This document shows positions 34,397 to 44,200 of a DNA stretch of 64,000 nt, in pieces (position 1 is the stretch's first letter; every line of letters starts with the position of its first letter). Location of the stretch: assembly GCA_963740065.1 (NCBI GenBank), contig CAVUCS010000002.1, forward strand, positions 124,001-188,000, in the 5' to 3' direction. This DNA comes from DASVDE01 sp963740065 (GTDB lineage: Bacteria; Actinomycetota; Thermoleophilia; Solirubrobacterales; 70-9). The notes below the pieces were generated by a model. It was not told the origin of the DNA. It searched no databases and worked only from the letters and a program-made list of their open reading frames with translations. The position numbers and the translations under genes are program-made.

Positions 34397-35455
34397 GTGA
34401 GTCTCGCCGGCCTCGAAAAGTGCACCGAGCATCAGCCGCGGGTGCGGGTGGCGTTGAGCGCGGCACTACAAGCCGGCCCCACACACGCCTACCTGTTCCG
34501 CGGGCCACGCGGCTCGGGGAAGAGGGCCGCGGCCCGCGCCTTCGCCGCTGAGATTCTCGCCGGCTCCTCCGAAGACGCCGACGATGCCCGCCGCCGCGCC
34601 CTGCTCGACCCTTCGCCTCACCCGGACCTCGTCTGGATCGCCCCGCGCGGCGCCCAGCATCTGGTCGAGGAGGTGCGAGAGGGGGTGATCCGCGCCGCCG
34701 CCTACCGCCCCTTCGAAGGGGGCAAGCGCGTCTTCGTGATCGAGGCCGCCGAGGCGATGAGAGACGAGAGCCAGAACGCGTTGCTCAAGACCTTGGAGGA
34801 GCCCCCCGATTACGCCCACCTGATCTTGCTCAGCGCCGAGCCGGAGCTCCTCCTCGAAACGGTCGCATCCCGCTGCCAGACGGTCGACTTCGCTCCGCTT
34901 CCGGTCACGGCGGTCGAGACGGCGCTCGAAGGGGTCGCTGACCCGCATGAGGTCGCCGCCGCCGCTCGCCTGTCGGCCGGCGACCTCGAACGCGCCCGCT
35001 TCTTGCTCACTGCACCAGGAAGGAAGCTGCGCGCCGCGGCTGAGCGCTCGGCTTGGAAGCAGCTGCTCAAATCCGCGGAAGAGGTGGGCGAGGATGCCGA
35101 GGCGGCGACTCGTGAGGCGTTGGAGGAGGAGAGAGCGGCCGGGGTGAAGCGTTCCGCCAGAGACGTCAACGACGAGGCGCGGCGCGCGGCGCGGCGCCGC
35201 CGCACGGAGGTCCTCGACCTCGGGTTGGAGTTGGCCGCCGCCTGGTTCCGCGACTTGGCCGTCATCGCTTCCGATGCTCCCGAGGTCGCCTACAACCAGG
35301 ACCGCCTCGACCAGCTTCAGGCCCGGGCGGAGGAGATCGACCTGGCGGAAGCCCGCCGCGCCGCCGAGCTGATCCAGGACACCCGTCGCCGCCTCGACCT
35401 CAACGTCTCCGAGGAGCTGGCCTTAGAGGCGCTATCGGTTCGCCTTATGGGGTGA
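34397..35455 (+). CDS. holB: DNA polymerase III delta' subunit
   Basis: This is a clamp-loader subunit (352 aa) that helps load the sliding clamp. The P-loop-like AYLFRGPRGSGKRAAARAFA, the acidic segment VFVIEAAEAMRDESQNALLKTLEEPP and the SRCQTVDF motif place it in the HolB/DnaX family. The zinc-binding cysteines of DnaX are missing, which fits delta'. The start is a GTG at 34397. Its stop codon (35453-35455) lies in the left arm of a palindrome shared with the convergent DUF2304 gene. Confidence 0.92.
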   Translation: MSLAGLEKCTEHQPRVRVALSAALQAGPTHAYLFRGPRGSGKRAAARAFAAEILAGSSEDADDARRRALLDPSPHPDLVWIAPRGAQHLVEEVREGVIRAAAYRPFEGGKRVFVIEAAEAMRDESQNALLKTLEEPPDYAHLILLSAEPELLLETVASRCQTVDFAPLPVTAVETALEGVADPHEVAAAARLSAGDLERARFLLTAPGRKLRAAAERSAWKQLLKSAEEVGEDAEAATREALEEERAAGVKRSARDVNDEARRAARRRRTEVLDLGLELAAAWFRDLAVIASDAPEVAYNQDRLDQLQARAEEIDLAEARRAAELIQDTRRRLDLNVSEELALEALSVRLMG

Positions 35456-35498
35456 GTGAGGTTGACCACCCATAGCGGGGGTCAACCTCACTCACCCT
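35449..35498. repeat. variable-stem palindrome of about 50 bp, holB/DUF2304 junction
   Basis: This is a perfect stem of 18 bp (arm begins GGGTGAGTGAGGTTGACC) with one A-G mismatch and two further pairs before the loop, which reads GCTATG on the minus strand. The stop codons of both convergent genes fall inside the arms. The GGTGAGT end is shared with the palindrome at 41158 while the inner stem differs. Confidence 0.85.
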
Positions 35499-35895
35499 CC
35501 GGGCCCTTCGCCTGCTCGCGGGCCTTCTCCAGCGCCCGCTCTTGCGCCAGCCTGGTGATCTGGGCCGCCTGGCGGGACATGATCACGCTGAAGTTGAGCG
35601 CCAGTCCGAGCAGCAGGAGCAGGACGATGGAGAAGAGGGCGACGTTGGTGTCGCGGACGCCCATCAGATCGGCGACGGCGCCCAACAGGCCTGGGAACGC
35701 GGCACCGGCCAGCATCCCGAGGCCGGCCACGAACCAGACCACGCTGTAGCGCTCCTGCAGGCGATCGCGACGGATCAGCTCGAGGATCATCACCATGAAG
35801 GCGATCGCGATGATCGCCGCCAAGATTCGCGTTTGCGAGGTCAGGTGGACCTTCGGCCCCTCGGCGGCCGCGCGGATGAGCGCCGTCGCGATCAC
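35488..35895 (-). CDS. DUF2304 membrane protein
   Basis: This 135-residue membrane protein is of the DUF2304 family. Three hydrophobic segments (about residues 22-42, 53-70 and 85-105) and the signature RRDRLQERYSVVWFV are visible, followed by a charged coiled C-terminal tail. It overlaps the upstream glycosyltransferase by four bases (ATGA). DUF2304 proteins nearly always pair with dolichol-phosphate-mannose-like glycosyltransferases and probably act as their membrane partner in polyprenyl-sugar transfer. Confidence 0.93.
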   Translation of the reverse strand: MIATALIRAAAEGPKVHLTSQTRILAAIIAIAFMVMILELIRRDRLQERYSVVWFVAGLGMLAGAAFPGLLGAVADLMGVRDTNVALFSIVLLLLLGLALNFSVIMSRQAAQITRLAQERALEKAREQAKGPEGE

Positions 35896-36623
35896 CGCTC
35901 GACCTCCGCCCGACGCGGCCGGAACTGCCCCACCATCAGCACGATCAGTCCCTTGAAGATGAAGAACGCTGAGCGCAGCGGGGTCAGGAAAGAGCTTCCG
36001 CCGGCCCGCTCGAGCATCCGCACCGGCACCTCCTCCACCCGTAGGCCCTGTCGCACCGCCAGCTGCAGGGACTCGATCTCGGCGAAGTCGGGCGAGTAGT
36101 TCTCGCTGAACAGAGCCATCACCCTTCGGTTGGCCGCGCGCATTCCGCTCGTCGTGTCGGTGAAGCGCTGCCGCGTCGCCAGGGTGAGGAAGAAGCGGAA
36201 CACGCCCGAGCCGATTCGCCGGGAGATGGTCGGCTTGTAGTCGTCGCTCCCCGCGTCGGCCGCTTCCGGATCCCGGTAGCGCGAGCCGATCACGAGGTCC
36301 GCCCTCCCGGCGACCACTTCGTCGAGCAGGCGCGACACCTCGCCGGCCGGGTGCTGCCCGTCGGCATCCAGGTGGGCGCAGAAGTCGTAGCCCTCGCGCA
36401 GCGCGAAGAGGTACCCCGTCTGTAGCGCTGCGCCGAGGCCCTGGTTGAAGGGCAGGGACGCCACGGTCGCACCCGCTGCGCGGGCCCGCGCCACTGTCCC
36501 GTCGGTCGATCCGTCGTCGACAACCAGCACGTCAGCCGTAGGCAGGTGCTCTCGAACGTCGCGGATCACCTCCGCGATGGCGTCCTCCTCGTTCCATGCT
36601 GGGATGAAGACAAGCGTGCGCAC
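35892..36623 (-). CDS. family 2 glycosyltransferase (polyprenyl-phosphate sugar synthase-like)
   Basis: This is a GT-A fold glycosyltransferase (243 aa). It begins VRTLVFIPAWNEEDAI from a GTG at 36623; upstream open frame is antisense to the histidine kinase. Key motifs are VLVVDDGSTDGT, HLDADGQHPAGE (the DxD-like metal site) and VIGSRYRDPEA. It is probably a DPM1/DPG-synthase-like enzyme attaching a sugar to a polyprenyl phosphate at the inner membrane face. It is coupled to the DUF2304 gene. Confidence 0.94.
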   Translation of the reverse strand: MRTLVFIPAWNEEDAIAEVIRDVREHLPTADVLVVDDGSTDGTVARARAAGATVASLPFNQGLGAALQTGYLFALREGYDFCAHLDADGQHPAGEVSRLLDEVVAGRADLVIGSRYRDPEAADAGSDDYKPTISRRIGSGVFRFFLTLATRQRFTDTTSGMRAANRRVMALFSENYSPDFAEIESLQLAVRQGLRVEEVPVRMLERAGGSSFLTPLRSAFFIFKGLIVLMVGQFRPRRAEVER

Positions 36624-36674
36624 GCGGCGATTCTCCCATGCTCGCCCGGCGCCGCTTTGTGTTACTAAGCCACG

Positions 36675-37984
36675 ATGAGACAAATCGATGTGCGCGTGGG
36701 CATGCGCCTCTGGCTGACGGGAGCCTTCGCCGCGGTCAGCTTGATCACCGCGGTCGCGGTCGATCTCTTCGGCGACGATCGCCGCGCGCTGCTGGTCGCG
36801 GTCGCGATCGGCTTCCTCGCCGGCTTCCTGATCGCCGTCGCCATCGCCCATCGGGTCACTCGTCTCGCCGAATCCGCCGGTCGCATGGCCTCCGGTTCTT
36901 TCGATGCCCCCCTTGGCGTTTATGGCCCCGATGAGATCGGCGATCTCGCTCGTGCCTTGGAGTCGATGCGCGCCTCGCTGAAAGAGAGCTTCGGCGTGCT
37001 CACCGCCGACCGCAACAAGCTCGCGGCCATTTTCGACGGACTGGGCGAAGCGGTGATGGTCGTCGACGACGGCGGCGACGTCCGCTTCTCCAACAGCGCC
37101 GCCGCTGAGTTGCTCGACACCTCCGGCCTTCCCGCAGATGTCCTTCGACCCCACCTCCACCGGGCTGCCGAAGTCGGCTTCGCCGCCCACCCGGCGCTGC
37201 GGATCGGCGACCGGGCCTACTCGATGCAGGCGCGGGCGTTGCCCGACGAGCGCGCCGTGCTCGCCGTCGTCCGCGACCGCACTGACGAGATGCGCCGGGA
37301 ATTCGCCGAGGCGGACTTCGTCTCCAACGCCGCCCACGAGTTGCGCAACCCGTTGGCCGGCATCTCCAGCGCGATCGAGGTTCTCCAGGACGGGGCCAAG
37401 GACGATCCCGAGGCCCGCGACCACTTCCTCGACCGCCTCGCCGGCGATGCCGAGCGGATGAACCGGCTGACCCAGGCGCTGCTCACCCTCGCCCGAGTCG
37501 ATTCGATCGGCGTCGGGGAGACGGAGGTCGTCGATGTCCCGATTGCAGTGCGCGACATTGTTGCCGCGGTAGAGCGCCCAAGACACATCGAACTTCACGT
37601 CGAAGTCGAGTCCGACCTGGCGGCAAATGGAGACCCGATGCTGCTGCGCCAGGTGATGATCGGCCTGCTCACCAACGCCTTCAAGAACACGCCACCCCCC
37701 GGTGCCGTTACCGTTCGCGGCCGCCGCGACGGCAAAGAAGGGGTTGTCTTGGAAGTGATCGACACAGGAACGGGGATACCGGCAGCTGAAGTGGAGCGCG
37801 TCTTCGAGCGCTTCTACCGACGCAGCGAGACCCGCAAACAGGAGGGGTTTGGCCTTGGCCTGGCCATCGCTCGGCGTATGGTCGACGTAATGGGCGGGGA
37901 GATCGGCGCTACTTCCGTCGAGGGGGAAGGCAGCACCTTCTGGGTCCGCCTCCCGCTCGCCCAACCCAATCCCACGCTGGTCGC

Positions 37985-37988
<4 letters not shown>
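36675..37988 (+). CDS. sensor histidine kinase, PhoR-like
   Basis: This membrane sensor of 437 aa has two helices (about residues 10-30 and 36-58) with a very short extracellular loop, a HAMP domain, a PAS domain (residues about 110-210), the dimerisation domain with phospho-acceptor His221 in NAAHELRNPLAG, and a HATPase domain with LLTNAFKNTPP (N box), DTGTGIP and GFGLGLAIARR. The gene overlaps its response regulator by four bases, so they form one two-component system. The short loop suggests sensing in the membrane or by PAS. Confidence 0.95.
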
Positions 37989-38686
<698 letters not shown>

Positions 38687-38689
38687 GGC

Positions 38690-39286
38690 CTACGCCTCGA
38701 GCCAGGTGCCGACCGGCCCGAGGTTGTGCACCGGCGTCTCCCCGACCCGGCTCTCGCAGCCCCAGGACTCGTGGATGTGACCGCAGACCGCGAGGCGGGG
38801 TGCCTTCTCCTCGATCGCTCGCAACAGCGCCTCGCTGCCGAAGTGCATTCCATCGCCGGCCGCGTCGCAGTGCCCCTTCGGCGGTGAGTGAAGGACGAGA
38901 ATGGCGCCCTCGGGACAGGGGGCGAGCATCGCGGCGGCGGCCTCGTCGTCGAGGTCGAAGCTCCACTCCCAAGGGGTGACCGGAATTCCGGCGCCGAGGC
39001 CGAAGAACTCAACGCCCGCGATCGTTGTGCCGCCACCGTGCAGGACGGTCGCCGCCCTCCAGTCGGCGGACGCCGCTCGCAGCGCAGCCTCGGTCTCGTT
39101 GTTGCCCGGGACGAGAACGGTGGGGGTCTCGATTTCAGAGAGGGCTTCGATCGTCTCCTCAAGCCCCTCATGCACGGCGGCGAAGTCGCCCGCGCCAATC
39201 ACGACATCGGCATCGGCAGACATCTCGACCAGATCCGCCGCCCGCGGCAGGTCCCGGTGCAGGTCGCTGAAAGCGAGAACTCTCAC
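38690..39286 (-). CDS. calcineurin-like metallophosphoesterase
   Basis: This is a small two-metal phosphoesterase (198 aa). The metal motifs are in order: FSDLHRDL, GAGDFA, VPGNNE (usual G-N-H/D replaced by G-N-N), VLHSPP, and CGHIHES. There is no signal peptide, so it is cytosolic; it is similar to YfcE/Rv0805-like phosphodiesterases. It converges with the response regulator three bases away and is divergent from the small membrane protein gene. The substrate is unknown. Confidence 0.92.
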   Translation of the reverse strand: MRVLAFSDLHRDLPRAADLVEMSADADVVIGAGDFAAVHEGLEETIEALSEIETPTVLVPGNNETEAALRAASADWRAATVLHGGGTTIAGVEFFGLGAGIPVTPWEWSFDLDDEAAAAMLAPCPEGAILVLHSPPKGHCDAAGDGMHFGSEALLRAIEEKAPRLAVCGHIHESWGCESRVGETPVHNLGPVGTWLEA

Positions 39287-39349
39287 GCTCCAAACTTAAC
39301 CGAGGAGGAACCTCGTCGACGGGTGGTTTCGGTAGGCTCCCCGCCGCTT

Positions 39350-39523
39350 ATGCCTCCTGTCTTCTGGCTCGGTTTCGGCATCGCCGTCTTCTGCCTCCTC
39401 GTGGGGCTGATAGCCGGTGCCAAATCTCGCACTACCGGCGCTCGCACCGGCCTCGCGATCGGCGCCTACCTCGGCTTGATGGCGGGCTTCCCGCTGCTCG
39501 CTATCGGCCTGGCGACCAGCTAG
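39350..39523 (+). CDS. small two-helix membrane protein
   Basis: This 57-residue protein starts at the ATG at 39350 and consists almost entirely of two hydrophobic helices (WLGFGIAVFCLLVGLIAG and TGLAIGAYLGLMAGFPLLAIG) joined by a basic turn (AKSRTTGART). The longer frame upstream is antisense to the phosphoesterase. It overlaps the end of the convergent MFS gene by four bases. It has no recognised family; it is called real because of strong hydrophobicity and position. Confidence 0.65.
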   Translation: MPPVFWLGFGIAVFCLLVGLIAGAKSRTTGARTGLAIGAYLGLMAGFPLLAIGLATS

Positions 39524-41091
39524 ACGGGCTTTGCCGCCGCTTCGTCGGTGGCGCGGTACTCGGCCAGCAGCGCCTGCTCCTGCTCCTTCTTCGGGAAGCG
39601 GAAGAAGACGAGGGTGGCTCCAAGGACAATCGCGATGATGCCCGCCGCGTAGGCCCATCTGTCGCCCTGCAGGAACGACGACTTGGCGGCGGCGATGATT
39701 TGGTCTGAATATCTCGGGTACTGCTCGGCGAGATTGGCGGCGCTGCCGAAGGACTTGGTCAGCTCGCTCTGGACGTTCTCGGAGACCTTGTCGGCGTTAG
39801 GTGAGGCGGCGATTTGCGACGAGGCCGCCGCCGCGTAGCCCGCCGTCAGCAGGGCACCGAGGATCGACTGCATGATCGCTCCGCCGAGGTCACGTTGCAG
39901 GTCGGCCGTGCCCGATGCCATGCCGGCCCGTTTGACCGGCACCGAGCCGGTCAGCGAGTGCGAGGCGGGTGTCCCGGCGAAGCCGACGCCGATGCCGACG
40001 AAGGCGTAGCCGAGGCCGACCTTCCAGTAGGCCGCCCCGTCCGTCCACAGCAGCAGCATGGTGAGGAAGCCGAGTACGCAGAAGACGTAGCCGATCAACA
40101 GGGTGAAGCGCGCGCCACGGCTCTCGACCAGCTTCGCCGAGCGAGGGGCGACGAGGACCATCAGCACCGCCGCCGGCATGATCGCCAGGCCGGAGTCCAG
40201 AGTCGAGTAATCGAGCACGTTTTGCAGGTACTGCTGGCCGATGAACATCGCTCCCATCAGCGAGCCGAAAACGATGATCCCGGCGCAGGCGGCGACCCAG
40301 AAGATCCGGCGCGAGGCGACCTCGAGGTCGTAGAGGGGGGAGCGGGCGCGCCGTTCCCGCAGGACGAAGCCAATGATCGCTGCCAGCGCCACCAGGCCGA
40401 GGCCGAGCGCCAGCATTCCCTTGCCCGGGACCGGCGCCATGTTGATTGCCAATACCAGCGACGCCACCAGCAGGATCGAGATGATGCCGCCGAGGTTGTC
40501 GACCGGGTTGGTCGTTTCATTGACGTGAGCGGGAACGTAGCGCCAGGCGAGGTAGAGGGCGATCGCCGCCAGTGGCAAGGTGACGAGGAAGACCGAGCCC
40601 CAGTCGAAGTGCTCCAGCAGCGCCCCGGACAGCAGTGGGCCGAGCGCGGCGATCGCGCCTCCGATCGCCGACCAGAGCGCGATCGATCTCGTGCGCGCCG
40701 GCCCGTCCCAGAGTGCGGTGATCAATGCCAAGGTGGTGGGAAAGGCCATTCCGGCGGCGACGCCGCCGAGCACCCGGGCGACGAAGAGGACGCCGATCGA
40801 AGGCGCAAGGCCGGCCAGCAACGAGGCCGGGATCGACAGTGACATGCCGAGTACCAGCATCCCCTTGCGCCCGTAGCGGTCGCCGAGGGCTCCCAGGTAG
40901 AGGACCGAGGCCGCTAATCCCAGCGAGTAGCCGACGGCGACTAGGTTGAGCGTCGTTTGGCCCGCATCGAAGTCTTTGCCGATGTCCGGTAGGGCGACAT
41001 TGGCCACCGCAAGGTTGAGGTTGGCGACCGCCGCGACCAGGATCAGTGCGGCGAGGACAAGCGGCGCGCGCTGCGGAGCGGCGGATCTCAT
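39520..41091 (-). CDS. MFS transporter, DHA2/EmrB-QacA-like
   Basis: This is a 14-helix drug exporter-type transporter (523 aa). Family markers are NVALPDIGKDFDAGQTTLNLV in helix 1, the LGDRYGRKGMLVLGM loop and the RVLGGVAAGMAFPTTLALI helix. The ATG at 41091 follows a good ribosome site (GAGGG); an upstream start at 41157 would reach the palindrome at 41158. The hydrophilic segment near residue 450 (SSQIAASPNADKVSEN) is a typical extracellular loop before the last helix. Proton-driven efflux is likely; substrate unknown. Confidence 0.93.
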   Translation of the reverse strand: MRSAAPQRAPLVLAALILVAAVANLNLAVANVALPDIGKDFDAGQTTLNLVAVGYSLGLAASVLYLGALGDRYGRKGMLVLGMSLSIPASLLAGLAPSIGVLFVARVLGGVAAGMAFPTTLALITALWDGPARTRSIALWSAIGGAIAALGPLLSGALLEHFDWGSVFLVTLPLAAIALYLAWRYVPAHVNETTNPVDNLGGIISILLVASLVLAINMAPVPGKGMLALGLGLVALAAIIGFVLRERRARSPLYDLEVASRRIFWVAACAGIIVFGSLMGAMFIGQQYLQNVLDYSTLDSGLAIMPAAVLMVLVAPRSAKLVESRGARFTLLIGYVFCVLGFLTMLLLWTDGAAYWKVGLGYAFVGIGVGFAGTPASHSLTGSVPVKRAGMASGTADLQRDLGGAIMQSILGALLTAGYAAAASSQIAASPNADKVSENVQSELTKSFGSAANLAEQYPRYSDQIIAAAKSSFLQGDRWAYAAGIIAIVLGATLVFFRFPKKEQEQALLAEYRATDEAAAKPV

Positions 41092-41157
41092 GCGCAACCC
41101 TCGGCCTTCATGCCCCCAACCTACCCGAGCCGCGGGCATCGTTTTCACGTCTCGCAA

Positions 41158-41208
41158 CGGTGAGTTCGTCTTTGTTCCCGGTATGCGGGAACAAAGACGA
41201 ACTCACCG
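41158..41208. repeat. 51-bp perfect palindrome, variable stem
   Basis: This is a flawless 23-bp stem (arm begins CGGTGAGTTCGTCTTTG) around the loop GTATG. It lies between divergent genes (MFS and MBL hydrolase), 66 and 34 bases from their starts, so it cannot be a terminator for either. Its outer 16 bases match the palindrome at 54422 except at three positions, each compensated on the other arm. Confidence 0.93.
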
Positions 41209-41242
41209 GGCGGCGGGCGGCGGGGATTGAGAGGATGGGTGG

Positions 41243-42238
41243 GTGAGTGGGGATCGCAAGGCAGAGGTGCGTGGGGAGCGGACGCTGCCCGGTGTGTGGC
41301 GACTGCGCATGCCCCTGCCCTGGCCTGGGGTGCCGCATGGCAACGCGTGGGCGGTCGCCGCCGGCGACGGCATCGTCCTCTTCGACACCGGGATCGGTGG
41401 GAAGGACCGTCTGCGCCAGCTCGATCTCGCCCTCGCGCAGACGGGGCACAGCGTCGCTGACGTGCGCCTGCTGGTCTGCACTCACTCCCACATCGACCAT
41501 TACGGGCTCGCTGCGCCGATCGTCGAGGCGGCCGGCTGCGAGTTGTGGATGCACCCGGCCTGGGGGCACGTTCGCATCCTCGCCGACGACCCTGCCGCGG
41601 CCTTGGAGCAGCGGCTCGAAGTCGCCCGCCAGAGTGGCGTCCCGCCCGCCGCCCTGGAGCGCTATCGCGAGTCACGGGAAGACGACGATCCCGGGATCAA
41701 CGCGATCGTCGAGCCCGACCGCGACCTGCTCCCCGGGGTCGAGGTGGAGACCGACCTCGGCGCCTGGCAGGTGTATGAGACCCCCGGTCACGCGCCCTCC
41801 CACGTTGTTTTGCACCAGCCCGAGCGCAAACTGATGATCTCCGGCGACCATCTGCTCGGCCGCACCGTCCTCTTCTTCGACCACGGGCACACGGCCGATC
41901 CGATCGGCGAGTTCCTGCGCAGCCTCGACGAAGTGGAGCCGCTGGAAGTGGACCTCGTCCTCCCCGGCCATGGACGGCCTTTCCGCGATCCGGAGGCGAA
42001 GATCGCCGAGAGCCGCCGCCAAGTCGACGAGCTGCTCGGCAAGGTCCGCGACTCGCTTGTGGGGGGGAAGAAGACTGCTTTTGAGATCGTCGGCGACATC
42101 GTCGGTGCCGAGAACCTCAACACCCCGGTCAGCGCCTGGATTTTGCAGATCGTCCTCTCTTGCCTCGATCACCTGGCGATCTTGGGTGAGGTTGCGGTGG
42201 TCGAGGAAACCGATCCGCAGCAGTGGGCTAGCCTCTAG
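41243..42238 (+). CDS. metallo-beta-lactamase-fold hydrolase
   Basis: This is an MBL-fold protein (331 aa) with the canonical motif CTHSHIDHYG, the later histidine in YETPGHAPSHVVLHQ, the bridging aspartate in MISGDHLLG and VLPGHGRPF. The C-terminal helical region (after residue 250) resembles the winged helix-like tail of MBL proteins such as LACTB2/glyoxalase-like enzymes. The start is a GTG at 41243. It lies five bases upstream of the SRPBCC gene and probably shares its transcript. The substrate is unknown. Confidence 0.93.
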   Translation: MSGDRKAEVRGERTLPGVWRLRMPLPWPGVPHGNAWAVAAGDGIVLFDTGIGGKDRLRQLDLALAQTGHSVADVRLLVCTHSHIDHYGLAAPIVEAAGCELWMHPAWGHVRILADDPAAALEQRLEVARQSGVPPAALERYRESREDDDPGINAIVEPDRDLLPGVEVETDLGAWQVYETPGHAPSHVVLHQPERKLMISGDHLLGRTVLFFDHGHTADPIGEFLRSLDEVEPLEVDLVLPGHGRPFRDPEAKIAESRRQVDELLGKVRDSLVGGKKTAFEIVGDIVGAENLNTPVSAWILQIVLSCLDHLAILGEVAVVEETDPQQWASL

Positions 42239-42243
42239 CGTCA

Positions 42244-42690
42244 ATGGCCAGCTTCACTTTTGTACGCGAGGTTGCGGCGCCCCCCGAGGTGGTGTTCGAT
42301 GTCCTCACCGACCACCGCGGCTATGCCGACATCACGCCGATGCGCAAATCCGAGCTGGAGCGAGAGGGGGAGCCGGCCCCTAACGGAGTAGGGGCAATCC
42401 GAGCCCTGCACTCGGTCGGGCCGCCGCTGCGCGAGGAGGTCGTCTCCTACCAGCGCCCCAGCCGCTTCTCCTACAAAGTCATCTCCGGGATCCCGGTGCG
42501 CGATCACCTCGGCACAGTCGTGCTCACTTCGGAAGGATCGGGCACGAGAGTGACCTACGCGGTCAAGACCACGCCGACGCTGCCACTCGTTGGCGGCGCT
42601 GTCGTCGCCGTTACCAAGCTGGCGATCAGACAGCTGCTGAGCGGCATCTCAACCGAGTCGGAACGGCGGGCCGCCGCGGAGAATGGTTGA
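42244..42690 (+). CDS. SRPBCC-family ligand-binding protein
   Basis: This 148-residue helix-grip protein begins MASFTFVREVAAPPEVVFDVLTDHRGYAD, the usual SRPBCC/polyketide cyclase-like start. Alternating beta strands (GTVVLTSEGSGTRVTYAVKT) and a C-terminal amphipathic helix complete the fold. It binds a hydrophobic ligand in related proteins; no catalytic residues can be assigned. It overlaps the PQQ-propeller gene by eight bases. Confidence 0.88.
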   Translation: MASFTFVREVAAPPEVVFDVLTDHRGYADITPMRKSELEREGEPAPNGVGAIRALHSVGPPLREEVVSYQRPSRFSYKVISGIPVRDHLGTVVLTSEGSGTRVTYAVKTTPTLPLVGGAVVAVTKLAIRQLLSGISTESERRAAAENG

Positions 42691-44200
42691 GAGCGGGCCC
42701 AAGGCCCGCTGGTGGAAGCACCCAGAGCGCCTCCTGCGGGATCGCAAGCGGTTGGCGATCGTCCTAAGCATCACCACCGCCGTGCTCGTCCTCGGCGGCG
42801 CACTTGCCTACAGCCTGTTGAAGCGCCCCGCCGACGTCCACAACGCCGACGTCCCGTTCAAGGCGCAGAAGCCGCCGAAGGCAAAGGCGAAGACGGTCAA
42901 CTGGCCGATCTTCGGTCTCAACCCCGCCCGCACCCGCTACCTGCCGGCGAAAGGCGTGAAGCCTCCCTTCCGCAGACTTTGGCGCTACACCGGCCGGCCG
43001 CTGTTGGAGTTCCCACCGATCTTCGTCGGCGGCAAGCTCTACTTCGTCAACAACAGCGGCAGAGCGATCGCCCTCGATGCTGACACGGGAAGAGTTCTCT
43101 GGCAGCGACGGATCGGCCTCCTCAACGCTTCCTCTCCGGCCTACTATCGCCACCGCCTCTACATCGTCAACCTCGTCCCTGGCCACATCGTCAAGCTCGA
43201 CGCGAGAACGGGCAAGACGATCTGGAAGCGATCGTTGCCGGGGCGCGCCGAATCCTCGCCGGTGGTGATTGACCGCACCGTCTATTTCGGTTGCGAGAAC
43301 GGCGAGCTGTTCGCACTGAGCACGGTCAGCGGCAACGTGCGCTGGTCGACCAGTCTCGGCGGCCCGATCAAGTCGGCACCCGCCTACTACGGCGGGACCC
43401 TCTTCGTCGGCGATTACGGCGGATACATGAACGCGGTCGACGCGAAAAGCGGCGCCGTGAAGTGGCAGAGCGGCTCGCTCGGGCCCGGGTTCGGCGGTTC
43501 CGGCGCCTTCTACTCGACCCCCGCCGTCGCCTTCGGGCGCGTCTACGCCGGCAACAACGACGCCCGCGTCTACAGCTTCGACATCCACAGCGGGGAGTTG
43601 GCTTGGAGCTACTCGACCGGCGGCTACGCCTACTCCGGCCCCACCGTCTCGACTACTCGGCACGCGCCGCCGACCGTATATATCGGCTCCTTCGACGGCA
43701 ACGTCTACGCGCTCGACGCCAAGGACGGCGACGTGCGCTGGAGTCGCTACACCGGCGGCCAGGTGATCGGTTCCCTATCCGCGGTCGGCGACATCGTCTA
43801 CGCCGCCGAGTTCACCAACGAGACGACGACCGGCTTCATGATGCGCAGTGGTCGGCGGGTCTTTCACTACCCGCGCGGCACCTACTCGGCGGTGATCTCC
43901 GACGGACGCCGGATCTACCTGACCGGCTACTCGAGCATCACCGCTTTGCAGCCCTTCCGCTACAGAACGGCGATCGCGCCTAACGTGCCTGCGCCGCGAC
44001 CCCGCCCGGGGGCGGGGGCAGCGCTTTCGGCGGGGAAGGGGCGAAAGGCGGGAAGCGCGGCGAGTGCAGCCAACTCCGCACCACGGAGAGGCTCGCGGGG
44101 TTGTTCTGCAGCCGGTAAGAACTCGTCGCGCCAAAGTCCTGGTAATAGACGAGCATCTTGCAGCGAGGGTGGCGGTCGACCCAAGTCAGCAGGCGGCTGA
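42683..44200 (+). CDS. membrane-anchored PQQ-like beta-propeller protein
   Basis: This 505-residue protein has a basic N terminus, one anchor helix (about residues 27-48) and an extracellular propeller of PQQ/BamB-type repeats, each with an A-L-D-A-x-T-G-x-x-x-W-like pattern (for example AIALDADTGRVLWQ, VYALDAKDGDVRWS). The propeller ends near residue 432 (YRTAIAPN). The last 73 residues are low-complexity and are encoded opposite the C terminus of the convergent GH26-like gene, a 221-base overlap. It is probably a scaffold or cell-wall sensor, not an enzyme. Confidence 0.88.
   Translation: MVESGPKARWWKHPERLLRDRKRLAIVLSITTAVLVLGGALAYSLLKRPADVHNADVPFKAQKPPKAKAKTVNWPIFGLNPARTRYLPAKGVKPPFRRLWRYTGRPLLEFPPIFVGGKLYFVNNSGRAIALDADTGRVLWQRRIGLLNASSPAYYRHRLYIVNLVPGHIVKLDARTGKTIWKRSLPGRAESSPVVIDRTVYFGCENGELFALSTVSGNVRWSTSLGGPIKSAPAYYGGTLFVGDYGGYMNAVDAKSGAVKWQSGSLGPGFGGSGAFYSTPAVAFGRVYAGNNDARVYSFDIHSGELAWSYSTGGYAYSGPTVSTTRHAPPTVYIGSFDGNVYALDAKDGDVRWSRYTGGQVIGSLSAVGDIVYAAEFTNETTTGFMMRSGRRVFHYPRGTYSAVISDGRRIYLTGYSSITALQPFRYRTAIAPNVPAPRPRPGAGAALSAGKGRKAGSAASAANSAPRRGSRGCSAAGKNSSRQSPGNRRASCSEGGGRPKSAGG

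Noticed and set aside
34026..34508. Minus-strand open frame across tmk-holB spacer
   Set aside because: It is composed of the hairpin and antisense of two known genes, with low-complexity proline/arginine sequence.
35892..37964. A 690-residue minus-strand frame
   Set aside because: Only the part up to the GTG at 36623 is a glycosyltransferase; the rest is antisense to the histidine kinase.
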